Shown here piece after piece: positions 1-5,985 of a DNA stretch of 11,325 nt (the stretch's first letter is position 1; every line of letters starts with the position of its first letter). The notes beneath the pieces are model-generated. The model had not been told where the DNA came from. It searched no databases and saw nothing but the letters and a program-made list of their open reading frames with translations. Source of the DNA: Betaproteobacteria bacterium (lineage in GTDB: Bacteria; Pseudomonadota; Gammaproteobacteria; Burkholderiales; Burkholderiaceae_C); NCBI GenBank assembly GCA_005882155.1, contig VBCQ01000031.1, positions 1 through 11,325 on the forward strand, written 5' to 3'. The position numbers were made by a program, and so were the translations under genes.

Positions 1-519
1 CCCGACCTGCGGGTTGTTCTGCGCCTGGTACGCCTTCAGCGCAACATACAGGTAGTCGGCATGCTGGCCGGCGAGCTTCGGGTAGGTCGCATCGATCGGC
101 TTGCTGAAATTTTCGCCGTGGCAAGACGCGCAATTGGCTTTCTTCAGCAGCGCGGCAACGTCGGCCGGCGGCTCATGCTCGGGCTTGGCCGGGGCTGCAG
201 TCACGTCCTTCGGCAGCGCCTCGTAGTAGGCCGCGAGATCGGCGATGTCCTGGTCGCTGAGCGACGCGGCAATCGCCTTCATCGTCGGGTGCTTGCGCTC
301 GCCTTTGCGGTAGGACGTGAGCGCCGTCGCGATGTACTTCGCGTTCTGCCCCGCGATCATCGGAACCTTGTGCACTTCGGGAAAGCTCGCCTGATAGCCG
401 GGGATGCCGTGGCAGCCGATGCACATCGCCGCTTTCTTCTCGCCGGCCTTCGCGTCTTGTGCCGATGCCGAGCCTGCAAAGGCCAGCAACGCGATCATCG
501 GAAGCAGCAGTTTTCTCAT
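1..519 (-). CDS. Diheme c-type cytochrome (cytochrome c4-like), 3' end outside window
   Basis: Periplasmic electron carrier with two class I cytochrome c domains. The start codon lies at 519-517 and 173 codons are visible before the window edge. Residues 1-20 form a signal peptide (MRKLLLPMIALLAFAGSASA, likely cut before Gln21). The first haem site is CIGCH at residues 33-37, with Met80 in the context PTMKAIA as the probable axial ligand. The second haem site is CASCH at 130-134, followed by the family-typical stretch YPKLAGQHADYL. The acidic and proline-rich stretch around 105-120 links the two domains. The missing part should be about 40-50 residues holding the second axial Met. It is divergent from the MoxR ATPase gene. 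The redox partner cannot be told from the sequence. A perfect TATAAT box at 558-553 on this strand gives a short leader; no good Shine-Dalgarno sequence is seen. Another frame on the same strand (529-173) is a shadow lacking haem motifs. Confidence 0.94.
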   Translation of the reverse strand, partial: MRKLLLPMIALLAFAGSASAQDAKAGEKKAAMCIGCHGIPGYQASFPEVHKVPMIAGQNAKYIATALTSYRKGERKHPTMKAIAASLSDQDIADLAAYYEALPKDVTAAPAKPEHEPPADVAALLKKANCASCHGENFSKPIDATYPKLAGQHADYLYVALKAYQAQNNPQVG

Positions 520-604
520 GGTCCGGCAAGCGTGATTTCAGTGCAACGGCGAATTATAGGGGGCCCCTTTATACTGCCCTGACACCTCTGCAGCAGCGCA
601 TCAC
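520..604. promoter_or_regulatory. Divergent promoter region between cytochrome c and MoxR ATPase
   Basis: This is the only DNA between two divergent starts. On the minus strand there is a perfect -10 box, TATAAT (558-553), which would start the cytochrome transcript near 546. On the plus strand TATACT (570-575) is a 5/6 match to a -10 box and would start the ATPase transcript near 582. The two boxes are separated by the G/C block GGGGGCCCC (560-568 region). Neither has a convincing -35 hexamer at 16-18 bp, so the promoters may be weak, activator-dependent or use another sigma factor. The close packing suggests that polymerases compete for the site. No Shine-Dalgarno is visible before the ATPase ATG at 605. 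Confidence 0.45.
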
Positions 605-1447
605 ATGAAGTTCAAAGGCACCGACAACTACGTCGCCACCACCGACTTGATGCTCGCGGTCAACGCCGCCATCACCTTGAAGCGCCCGCTGCTCGTGAAG
701 GGCGAACCCGGCACCGGCAAGACGATGCTGGCCGAAGAAGTCGCCGGATCGCTCGGCATGCCGCTGTTGCAATGGCACATCAAGAGCACGACCAAGGCGC
801 AGCAAGGCCTGTACGAATACGACGCGGTGAGTCGCCTGCGCGACAGCCAATTGGGCGACGAGCGCGTGAAGGACATCCACAACTACATCGTCAAAGGCGT
901 GCTGTGGCAGGCCTTCACGTCGGACCAGCCGGTCGCGCTGCTGATCGACGAGATCGACAAAGCCGACATCGAATTTCCGAACGACCTGCTGCGCGAAATC
1001 GATCGCATGGAGTTCTACGTCTACGAGACGCGCGAGCTGATCCAGGCGCGGCACCGGCCGGTCGTGTTCATCACCTCGAACAACGAGAAAGAGCTGCCCG
1101 ACGCGTTCCTGCGCCGCTGCTTCTTCCACTACATCAAGTTCCCCGACGCCGACACGATGAAGAGCATCGTCGGCGTGCATTTCCCCGGCCTGAAAAAAGA
1201 GCTCTTGGGCGCAGCGCTGCGCAACTTCTACGACGTGCGCAACCTGCCCGGCCTGAAGAAAAAGCCGTCGACCTCGGAGCTTCTCGACTGGCTCAAGCTG
1301 CTCGTCGCCGAAGACATTCCGCTCGACGCGCTGCAGAGCAAGGACGAAAAAGTCTCGGTGCCGCCGCTGGTCGGCGCGCTGCTGAAGAACGAGCAGGACG
1401 TGTCGCTGTTTGAGAAGCTGGTGTTCATGCAGCGGCATAACCGGTAG
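605..1447 (+). CDS. MoxR-family AAA+ ATPase
   Basis: A 280-residue cytosolic AAA+ ATPase of the MoxR group (COG0714 type). Members act as chaperone-like remodellers, often with a VWA-domain partner, in cofactor insertion or complex assembly. Walker A is GEPGTGKT at residues 33-40, Walker B is VALLIDEIDKAD at 110-121, and sensor 1 is around FITSNN (155-160), followed by ELPDAFLRRC (163-172) with the arginine-finger region. The C-terminal lid follows to residue 280. Length and motifs look complete, so the gene appears intact. The start at 605 is the first ATG and matches how the family usually begins (KFxGTxxYVAT). In related bacteria as I recall them, the next gene is the CoxE-like VWA protein. 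Here that gene lies 4.5 kb downstream (5986) and is broken. The actual substrate is unknown. Confidence 0.94.
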   Translation: MKFKGTDNYVATTDLMLAVNAAITLKRPLLVKGEPGTGKTMLAEEVAGSLGMPLLQWHIKSTTKAQQGLYEYDAVSRLRDSQLGDERVKDIHNYIVKGVLWQAFTSDQPVALLIDEIDKADIEFPNDLLREIDRMEFYVYETRELIQARHRPVVFITSNNEKELPDAFLRRCFFHYIKFPDADTMKSIVGVHFPGLKKELLGAALRNFYDVRNLPGLKKKPSTSELLDWLKLLVAEDIPLDALQSKDEKVSVPPLVGALLKNEQDVSLFEKLVFMQRHNR

Positions 1448-1470
1448 CGTTCGATTCGGCGTCGGCGTCG

Positions 1471-1523
1471 CACGTGTTGGAATGATTGACAACACCCCCA
1501 CGTGTTGTTATTGTCTCCAACAT
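1471..1523 (+). promoter_or_regulatory. Tandem palindromic operator over the tumE promoter
   Basis: Two copies of the palindrome GTGTTG-N10-CAACA(C/T) lie at 1474-1495 and 1502-1523, offset by 28 bp; each is preceded by CAC (1471-1473 and 1499-1501). The four half-sites TGTTG/CAACA have spacings 10-8-10, so the whole array also has one dyad centre at 1498.5; the inner arms ACAACAC (1489-1495) and GTGTTGT (1502-1508) pair exactly. Copy 1 covers the -35 box and copy 2 covers the -10 box and start codon. This placement fits autorepression by the antitoxin, whose winged-helix domain is the likely ligand. Binding is inferred; the repeats are read directly. Confidence 0.7.
1486..1514 (+). promoter_or_regulatory. 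Sigma70-type promoter of the toxin-antitoxin operon
   Basis: A consensus -35 hexamer TTGACA (1486-1491) is followed after exactly 17 bp by TATTGT (1509-1514), a 4/6 match to TATAAT. The expected transcription start, 6-8 nt downstream, is at about 1520-1522. This coincides with the toxin ATG at 1522, so the mRNA may be leaderless. No Shine-Dalgarno sequence precedes that ATG, which agrees with this reading. Confidence 0.65.
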
Positions 1524-1818
1524 GAAGGCCGTGGCACTGATTCGTCGGCGCGTGGTGCTTGCGGCCGATGCGTTCGTCGAGATCGCTGTGTGGCGCGTTC
1601 ACGAGCCGGTGCCGCCGTCGTCGCACGAGTTCAAATACCGGCTCGCCTATGTCGTTGCCGGCGAGTGTGTGCTGATATACGACAACGAGCGAGGCAAGGG
1701 TGATCACCGACATGTCGGCGCCGGCGAATCGCCCTATGAGTTCTCTACGGCGGATCAACTGATGGCTGACTTCAATGCCGATGTGACGAGGTGGAATGAT
1801 GAACACGGTCGTTCTTGA
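1522..1818 (+). CDS. tumE: TumE-family toxin (DUF6516-like) of a toxin-antitoxin system
   Basis: A 98-residue protein recognised by its family signature: YDNERGKGDHRH at residues 53-64 followed by ESPYEF at 69-74, with an N-terminal beta-rich part (VEIAVWRV, FKYRLAYVVAGE). It is the first gene of a two-gene module in which the toxin precedes the antitoxin, and its 3' end overlaps the antitoxin start by 20 nt. The family is annotated as the toxin half of TumE/TumA pairs; I do not know a firmly established target. The invariant GDHRH looks like a candidate functional site, which is inference. The ATG at 1522 was chosen because an upstream TTG (1486) would place coding sequence across the promoter and adds a non-family tail. 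No Shine-Dalgarno is present. It is not related to the MoxR gene that ends 74 nt upstream. Confidence 0.84.
   Translation: MKAVALIRRRVVLAADAFVEIAVWRVHEPVPPSSHEFKYRLAYVVAGECVLIYDNERGKGDHRHVGAGESPYEFSTADQLMADFNADVTRWNDEHGRS
1788..1794 (+). promoter_or_regulatory. Ribosome binding site of the antitoxin
   Basis: GAGGTGG lies inside the end of the toxin gene. Its GAGG core is 7 nt before the ATG at 1799 but only 4 nt before the ATG at 1796, so the second of the two adjacent ATGs is preferred. This is the clearest Shine-Dalgarno in the module, whereas the toxin has none. That difference would favour antitoxin synthesis. Confidence 0.55.
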
Positions 1819-2146
1819 AGTTCGTTCACTTGCACAGAACCTCGCTGACGCATCGCGCGCGATGAAGACGGGCCGCGCCGAGCGCGAGGCACGCATCGGA
1901 TTTGCGACGCCCGAGTTGCTGTGGCAGGTGCTCACCGCCAAGCGCTGGGAACTGCTCAAAGCCATGTGCGGTGCGGGCCCGATGTCGATTCGTGAGGCAG
2001 CGCGCCGGGTTGGCCGAGATGTGAAGGCGGTTCACGGTGACGTCACGGCCTTGCTCGACGCGGGAGTGCTCAATCGCACTCCCGACGGCGAAGTCGAGTT
2101 TCCGTTCGAAGCGGTGAAGGTCGAGTTCATGCTGCAGGCGGCGTGA
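1799..2146 (+). CDS. tumA: TumA-type antitoxin / HVO_A0114-like winged-helix DNA-binding protein
   Basis: A 115-residue transcriptional-regulator-like protein, the expected partner of the toxin just upstream. Residues 40-60 form a helix rich in Trp and Leu (LLWQVLTAKRWELLKAM). The helix-turn-helix follows at about 62-88 (MSIREAARRVGRDVKAVHGD then VTALLDAG), and a short wing covers about 90-105 (GVLNRTPDGEVEFPF). This matches the proteins annotated as HVO_A0114 family putative DNA-binding proteins that pair with TumE toxins. It should neutralise the toxin and bind the operator at 1471-1523. An ATG at 1796 adds one residue; the ribosome binding site fits 1799 better. The stop TGA (2144-2146) overlaps a possible GTG start of the acetyltransferase, so the next two genes are probably on the same transcript. 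Confidence 0.83.
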   Translation: MNTVVLEVRSLAQNLADASRAMKTGRAEREARIGFATPELLWQVLTAKRWELLKAMCGAGPMSIREAARRVGRDVKAVHGDVTALLDAGVLNRTPDGEVEFPFEAVKVEFMLQAA

Positions 2147-2151
2147 ATCCC

Positions 2152-2742
2152 ATGACTTTCACCATCCCCGTCACCCTCACCGGCGAGCACGCTCAACTCG
2201 TCCCGCTGTCGCCGACCCATGAACCCGCATTGATCGACGCGGTGCGCGACGGCGAGTTGTGGAAGCTCTGGTACACAAGCGTTCCGAGCCCCGACGCGAT
2301 GGCATCGAACATCGCGCAGCGCCTCGCGCTGCAGGAGAAGGGGTCGATGCTGCCGTTCACCGTGCTCGACGCGGCCGGCAAGGTCGTCGGCATGACGACC
2401 TACATGAACATCGACGCGACGCACAAGCGTGTCGAGATCGGGGCGACGTGGTACGCCGCGAGTGCGCAGCGCAGCGCGCTGAACACCGAGTGCAAGCTGA
2501 TGCTGCTCGCGCATGCGTTCGAGACGCTCGGCTGCATCGCCGTCGAGTTCCGCACCCACCGGCTGAATACGCAGAGCCGGCGCGCGATCGAGCGGCTCGG
2601 CGCGCAGCTCGACGGCATCCTTCGCGCGCACCAGCGCGCGAGCGATGGAACGCTGCGCGACACCGCGGTCTACAGCATCACCGCCGCCGAGTGGCCGACG
2701 ACAAAATCGCATCTGCGCTGGCAATTGACGAGACCGCGCTGA
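2152..2742 (+). CDS. GNAT N-acetyltransferase, RimJ/RimL-like
   Basis: A 196-residue acetyl-CoA-dependent acetyltransferase of the RimJ/RimL subgroup. The core strand and loop EIGATWY lies at residues 95-101, followed by the acetyl-CoA-contacting helix region around 107-124 (RSALNTECKLMLLAHAF), the strand CIAVEFRTHRLN (128-139) and the typical SRRAIERLGA (142-151). The usual R/Q-x-x-G-x-G/A loop is altered here to QRSALN, as in many RimL-like proteins. Such enzymes acetylate protein N-termini or small amines; the substrate here is unknown. The ATG at 2152 is 5 nt after the antitoxin stop. A GTG at 2143 overlapping that stop (GTGA) is an alternative start adding three residues. Its own stop shares one base with the start of the S9 peptidase, so the two are translationally linked. 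Confidence 0.88.
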   Translation: MTFTIPVTLTGEHAQLVPLSPTHEPALIDAVRDGELWKLWYTSVPSPDAMASNIAQRLALQEKGSMLPFTVLDAAGKVVGMTTYMNIDATHKRVEIGATWYAASAQRSALNTECKLMLLAHAFETLGCIAVEFRTHRLNTQSRRAIERLGAQLDGILRAHQRASDGTLRDTAVYSITAAEWPTTKSHLRWQLTRPR

Positions 2743-4733
2743 TGGCGAAGAACAAGAAGAACAACAAGACGATCGACGTCGACGCGCTGTGGCAGATCGA
2801 GCGCATCGGCGGCTTGTCGCTGTCGCCCGACGGCGCGCAGGCGGTGTGCTCGGTCACGCGCTTCGACATGGCCGAGAACAAGGGCGCGTCGAGCTTGTGG
2901 CTGCTGTCGACCTTCGGCGGCGGCCCGCGCCGCCTGACGAGCAGCGGCGACAAGGACGGCCATGCCGCGTGGTCGCCGAGCGGCGAGCGCATTGCGTTCA
3001 TCGCGCGGCGCGAGCAGGAAGGCCGCAAGGACGAGACGCCGCAGCTCTACGTCATCGCGCCCGACGGCGGCGAAGCGCGCCGGATTGTCGAATTCGCGCC
3101 CGGCATCGAGGCCTTCAAGTGGTTTCCCGACGGCAAGCGGATCGCATTCATCGCCTGGGTCTGGCCGGATCTCGAGGGCACGAAGGCGCAAGCCAAGCGC
3201 TTCAAGGAATTCAAGGACCGCAAAGAGACCGCCTACGTGACGAGCGAGGCGCAGTACCGCCACTGGGACCGCAACCTGCCAATGGGGCGCGTCGCGCACT
3301 TGCATGTGCTCGACGTCGCGAGCGGCCGCGTGCGCGACCTGTTCGAAGGCAGCGACGTCGAAATGCCGCGCGGCGACCCCGATTCGAACATGTTCGATAT
3401 CGCGAGCGACGGCCGTCGCATCGCGTTCACCCACGACCCCGCAAAAGAAAAGCAGCCGCAGAACTGCAAAGCATTGGCCGAGATCGACTTGCGCAGCGGC
3501 AAGACGCGCACGCTCGTCGTCGACAAGGACTGGGACTTCGAGGCGCCCCGCTACAGCCCCGACGGCGAGCGGCTCGCGTTCACCGCGAACCACCAGGGCC
3601 TGAAGCACACGATGCCGAATCACCTGGCGCTGCTCGACGCCGGCGAGCCCTGGCAAATGCTTAGCGCCGAGTGGGACCATTCGGTCAACGCGCCGCTGCG
3701 CTGGTCGGCCGATGGCGAATCGCTGAACTTCACCGCCGAAGACCGTGGGCGCTGCAACCTCTATCGCTATGCGATTCCCGCGCGCAGCATCGACGTGATC
3801 GCGACAGGCGGCTGGGTCCAAGGCTTCGACGTCGCGGGTGACGTCGTCGTGACCGCGGCCGATGCGATGGAGCACCCGGTGCGCGTCCATGCGCAGCGCG
3901 GCAATGCCGCGTCACTGCGAATCGAGCGCTTCAACGACGAACTGCTTGCGCCGTTCAAGCTCGCGGCGCACGACGAAGTCACGCTCGCCGGCGCGCAGGA
4001 CGACCCGGTGCAGATGTGGGTCGTCTACCCGCCCGGCTTCGATCGGAAGAAGAAGTACCCGGTGCTGCACGCGATCCACGGCGGCCCGCACGCCGCGAGC
4101 GGCGACACCTTCCACTACCGCTGGAACAACCAGGTCTTCGCGGCGCAGGGTTACGTCGTCGCGTGCGTCAACTATCACGGCTCGAGCGGCTTCGGCCACG
4201 CCTTTCTCGACAGCATCACGCACCGCTGGGGCGAGCTCGAGCTGCAAGACATCGAAGCCGGTACCGACTGGCTGCTCCAACAAGCTTGGGTCGACAAGAA
4301 ACGCATCTTCGCCACCGGCGGCAGCTACGGCGGCTACATGGTCGCGTGGATGAACGGCCATGTCGAACCCGGCCGCTATCGCTCCTACATCTGCCACGCC
4401 GGCTGCTTCGACTGGACTGCGATGTTCAGCGACGACGCCTACACCTTCCACGCACGCGAGCTCGGCGCGTTCTACTGGGACGACCTCGCGAAGGTGCAGT
4501 CGCAGAGCCCGGCGACTTTTGCAAAGACGATGCGCACGCCGACCTTGGTGATTCATGGCGCGCTCGACTATCGCGTGCCGGATCAGCAGGGGCTTGCGTA
4601 CTACAACACCTTGAAGGCCAAGGGCGTCGATGCACGGCTGGTGTGGTTCCCGGACGAGAACCACTGGGTGCTGAAGCCGCGGAACTCGAAGCTCTGGTAC
4701 GGCGAGTTTTTTGACTGGTTGAAGCGGGCTTGA
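2742..4733 (+). CDS. S9 family peptidase (prolyl oligopeptidase / acylaminoacyl-peptidase type)
   Basis: A 663-residue serine hydrolase with an N-terminal beta-propeller and a C-terminal alpha/beta-hydrolase domain. Propeller blades show as PD40-like repeats: SPDG near residue 28, WSPSGERIAF near 77, FPDGKRIAF near 127, then SDGRRIAF, SPDGERLAF and WSADGESLNF. The hydrolase domain covers about 400-663. It has HGGPH (446-450) for the oxyanion region, the nucleophile Ser528 in GGSYGGY, Asp609 in HGALDYRVP and His641 in ENHW, giving a complete triad. There is no signal peptide (the start is MAKNKKNNK), so it is cytosolic. The family cleaves short peptides, some members removing N-acylated residues. 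The ATG at 2742 was chosen because it overlaps the previous stop (TGATG) and begins just before the first blade; a longer open frame upstream reads through the acetyltransferase in another frame and is not real. Confidence 0.93.
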   Translation: MAKNKKNNKTIDVDALWQIERIGGLSLSPDGAQAVCSVTRFDMAENKGASSLWLLSTFGGGPRRLTSSGDKDGHAAWSPSGERIAFIARREQEGRKDETPQLYVIAPDGGEARRIVEFAPGIEAFKWFPDGKRIAFIAWVWPDLEGTKAQAKRFKEFKDRKETAYVTSEAQYRHWDRNLPMGRVAHLHVLDVASGRVRDLFEGSDVEMPRGDPDSNMFDIASDGRRIAFTHDPAKEKQPQNCKALAEIDLRSGKTRTLVVDKDWDFEAPRYSPDGERLAFTANHQGLKHTMPNHLALLDAGEPWQMLSAEWDHSVNAPLRWSADGESLNFTAEDRGRCNLYRYAIPARSIDVIATGGWVQGFDVAGDVVVTAADAMEHPVRVHAQRGNAASLRIERFNDELLAPFKLAAHDEVTLAGAQDDPVQMWVVYPPGFDRKKKYPVLHAIHGGPHAASGDTFHYRWNNQVFAAQGYVVACVNYHGSSGFGHAFLDSITHRWGELELQDIEAGTDWLLQQAWVDKKRIFATGGSYGGYMVAWMNGHVEPGRYRSYICHAGCFDWTAMFSDDAYTFHARELGAFYWDDLAKVQSQSPATFAKTMRTPTLVIHGALDYRVPDQQGLAYYNTLKAKGVDARLVWFPDENHWVLKPRNSKLWYGEFFDWLKRA

Positions 4734-4737
4734 ATTA

Positions 4738-4941
4738 CTCCCTCTCCCTCTGGGAGAGGGCTGGGTGAGGGCGCGGTGGCGCCAGCTCGACGACCGCGCC
4801 CTCCCTGCCAGCGGCTTGCAAGCCGCTGTCGCTCAGCGGGCTCGCCGCATGCGGCTCGAAAGCCCCGCTTCGCCCCTAACCCTCTCCCAGGGGAAGAGGG
4901 GACTGGTTGACGCGATTGCGTCCTGCTGCTTTCGCCCGATA
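4738..4941. repeat. REP/MITE-like palindromic repeat element
   Basis: This gene-free stretch is made of nested palindromes. The left end (4738-4772, CCCTCTCCC...GGGAGAGGG...GGTGAGGGCG) and the right end (4868-4904, CGCCCCTAACCCTCTCCCAG then GGGAAGAGGGG) are imperfect inverted copies of each other. Between them lie the 18-bp perfect palindrome AGCGGCTTGCAAGCCGCT (4810-4827) and the 12-bp palindrome GCCGCATGCGGC (4844-4855). A further small hairpin GACGC-GATT-GCGTC is at 4909-4922. The arrangement resembles a pair of inverted REP units (BIME) or a small MITE; motifs of this kind are common between genes in Burkholderiales. No transposase is present in the window. The element replaces the 3' end of the GGDEF gene, so the region up to 4941 no longer matches that family. 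Copy number elsewhere in the genome cannot be judged here. Confidence 0.6.
4740..4760 (+). terminator. Perfect hairpin after the S9 peptidase, possible terminator
   Basis: CCCTCTCCC (4740-4748) pairs exactly with GGGAGAGGG (4752-4760) around a 3-nt loop, starting 7 nt after the peptidase stop codon. The stem is strong, but no T tract follows (CTGGGTGAGG), so it is not a classical Rho-independent terminator. It may protect the mRNA 3' end or slow the polymerase. It is also the left end of the repeat element described separately. Confidence 0.35.
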
Positions 4942-5874
4942 GCCGAAGCGCGCCAAGTGATCCACATCGCGAACGCCGTGGCGCAGCAGCGCCGCCACAT
5001 GCTTGAGCGCCAGATCGCCGACGGCATGCCCATGGTGGTCGTTGATCGCCTTGAAGTGATCGACGTCGAGCATCATCAGCGCGAAGGCTTCGCCGTTGCG
5101 GCGACTGCGCTGGACCTGCTCGGCAAGCGCCTCTTCGATCGCGCGCCGATTCAAGAGGCCCGTCAAGCCGTCGTGACGTGACAGCCGGCGCAGCTCGGCG
5201 ACGAGCCGCGCGACCACCAGCGCCATCAGCGTCGCGTGGAACGCGAGCGCGATGACGAGGTAGCTCAGCGCCGAGCCGATGTTGAGCGCGCTGTTGGTCG
5301 TCATCTCGGCCGACACCGACGCATGCCAGACGACGGCGCGCACACCGCGCAGCGCGAAGCCGATGCCGCCGGCAAGCACGGGGATTGCGAGCAGCACCGG
5401 CCAGCGGTATTGCAGATCGTCGCGCGCATGCCGGACCAAGTCGCGCGCCATGCCGGCGCACAGCAGTGCGAGCACACCCGAGTTGATGCCGACGCGGATG
5501 TACCCGGCTGCAGGGTCGAGCCCGATCCACGACGCGACGAGCACGAGCGCCAGTGCGATCAGATGAAACCGATAGGTCGGCACGCGGCCGATAAAGAGCC
5601 ACACGCCGCGCTGCAATGCCATCAGCGCGATGACACCGACGAGGTTGCCGGCGGCACGCAATCCCTCCGCCGGTTGCGGCTCGGCCGAGCGCAGCGCCGT
5701 TGTCAACAGCGTGAAGCTGACCGCGCTCAAGGCCGCGTAGGTCGCCCAATGCAGCGCCGCGCGCCGCGTGTCGCCGACCGCCCAGGCGCCGAGCACCCAA
5801 ACGATCGCCAGCACCGCCTGCATCACCGCCGCCATCACGAAGGCGACTTCAGTGGCTGACAAGCTGGACAGCAT
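4876..5874 (-). CDS. Membrane-bound GGDEF protein, truncated at the active-site motif
   Basis: A 332-residue open frame. Residues 1-228 contain about seven transmembrane helices (roughly 7-33, 40-61, 72-96, 101-119, 128-145, 156-176, 197-226), a sensor-like membrane domain. A diguanylate cyclase domain begins at LSRHDGLTGLLNRR (231-244) and continues through LDVDHFKAINDHHGHAVGD (269-287), with Asp270 as metal ligand and Asn278 and Asp287 as substrate-binding residues. It reaches HLARFG (306-311), where GGEEF should follow. Instead the frame runs into the repeat (YRAKAAGRNRVNQSPLPLGEG) and stops. The GGDEF signature and the whole C-terminal half of the catalytic domain, about 85 residues, are missing, so it should not make c-di-GMP. 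No other frame restores the motif. The start at 5874 has GAGGA (5888-5884 on this strand) 9 nt upstream. It may be a decaying gene, or the membrane part may still be expressed. Confidence 0.85.
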   Translation of the reverse strand: MLSSLSATEVAFVMAAVMQAVLAIVWVLGAWAVGDTRRAALHWATYAALSAVSFTLLTTALRSAEPQPAEGLRAAGNLVGVIALMALQRGVWLFIGRVPTYRFHLIALALVLVASWIGLDPAAGYIRVGINSGVLALLCAGMARDLVRHARDDLQYRWPVLLAIPVLAGGIGFALRGVRAVVWHASVSAEMTTNSALNIGSALSYLVIALAFHATLMALVVARLVAELRRLSRHDGLTGLLNRRAIEEALAEQVQRSRRNGEAFALMMLDVDHFKAINDHHGHAVGDLALKHVAALLRHGVRDVDHLARFGYRAKAAGRNRVNQSPLPLGEG

Positions 5875-5985
5875 CGTCGCAAGTCCTCGGTGCGGCAGGA
5901 GACCGCCGGTTTATAGCATCGTGGGGTTGTCGCCACGAGGCTATGCTCGGGCTTGTCGCTCCGGGCCGGCCCCGACATCGCCACC
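5875..5985. promoter_or_regulatory. Divergent intergenic region with a 12-bp inverted repeat
   Basis: This 111-nt spacer separates the GGDEF gene (minus) from the VWA gene (plus). It holds an inverted repeat with 12-nt arms and one mismatch: ATAGCATCGTGG (5913-5924) and CCACGAGGCTAT (5933-5944), spaced by 8 nt. On the minus strand TATAAA (5915-5910) could be the -10 box for the GGDEF gene and overlaps the left arm; no good -35 is seen. The dyad could be an operator for one or both genes, or a hairpin in a leader. No Shine-Dalgarno is visible before the VWA ATG at 5986. Confidence 0.4.

Noticed and set aside
569..1501. 310-codon minus-strand open frame opposite the MoxR gene
   Set aside because: The plus strand encodes a full AAA+ ATPase with Walker A, Walker B and sensor 1. 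The opposite frame has no family features.
1486..1521. TTG at 1486 as the toxin start
   Set aside because: It would put coding sequence over the -35/-10 boxes and the operator and adds residues outside the family pattern.
2259..2741. An open frame that would extend the S9 peptidase upstream to 2259
   Set aside because: It reads through the acetyltransferase in another frame and is Arg/Ala-rich. The ATG at 2742 overlaps the previous stop and begins just before the first propeller blade.
2670..4664. Antisense open frames opposite the S9 peptidase (2670-3890 and 3912-4664)
   Set aside because: The plus strand carries a complete peptidase with all catalytic residues; these frames show only shadow composition and no motif.
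4734..4941. CRISPR array or integron site in the palindromic repeat region
   Set aside because: No regularly spaced direct repeats, and no integrase or cas gene nearby. The structure is nested inverted repeats.
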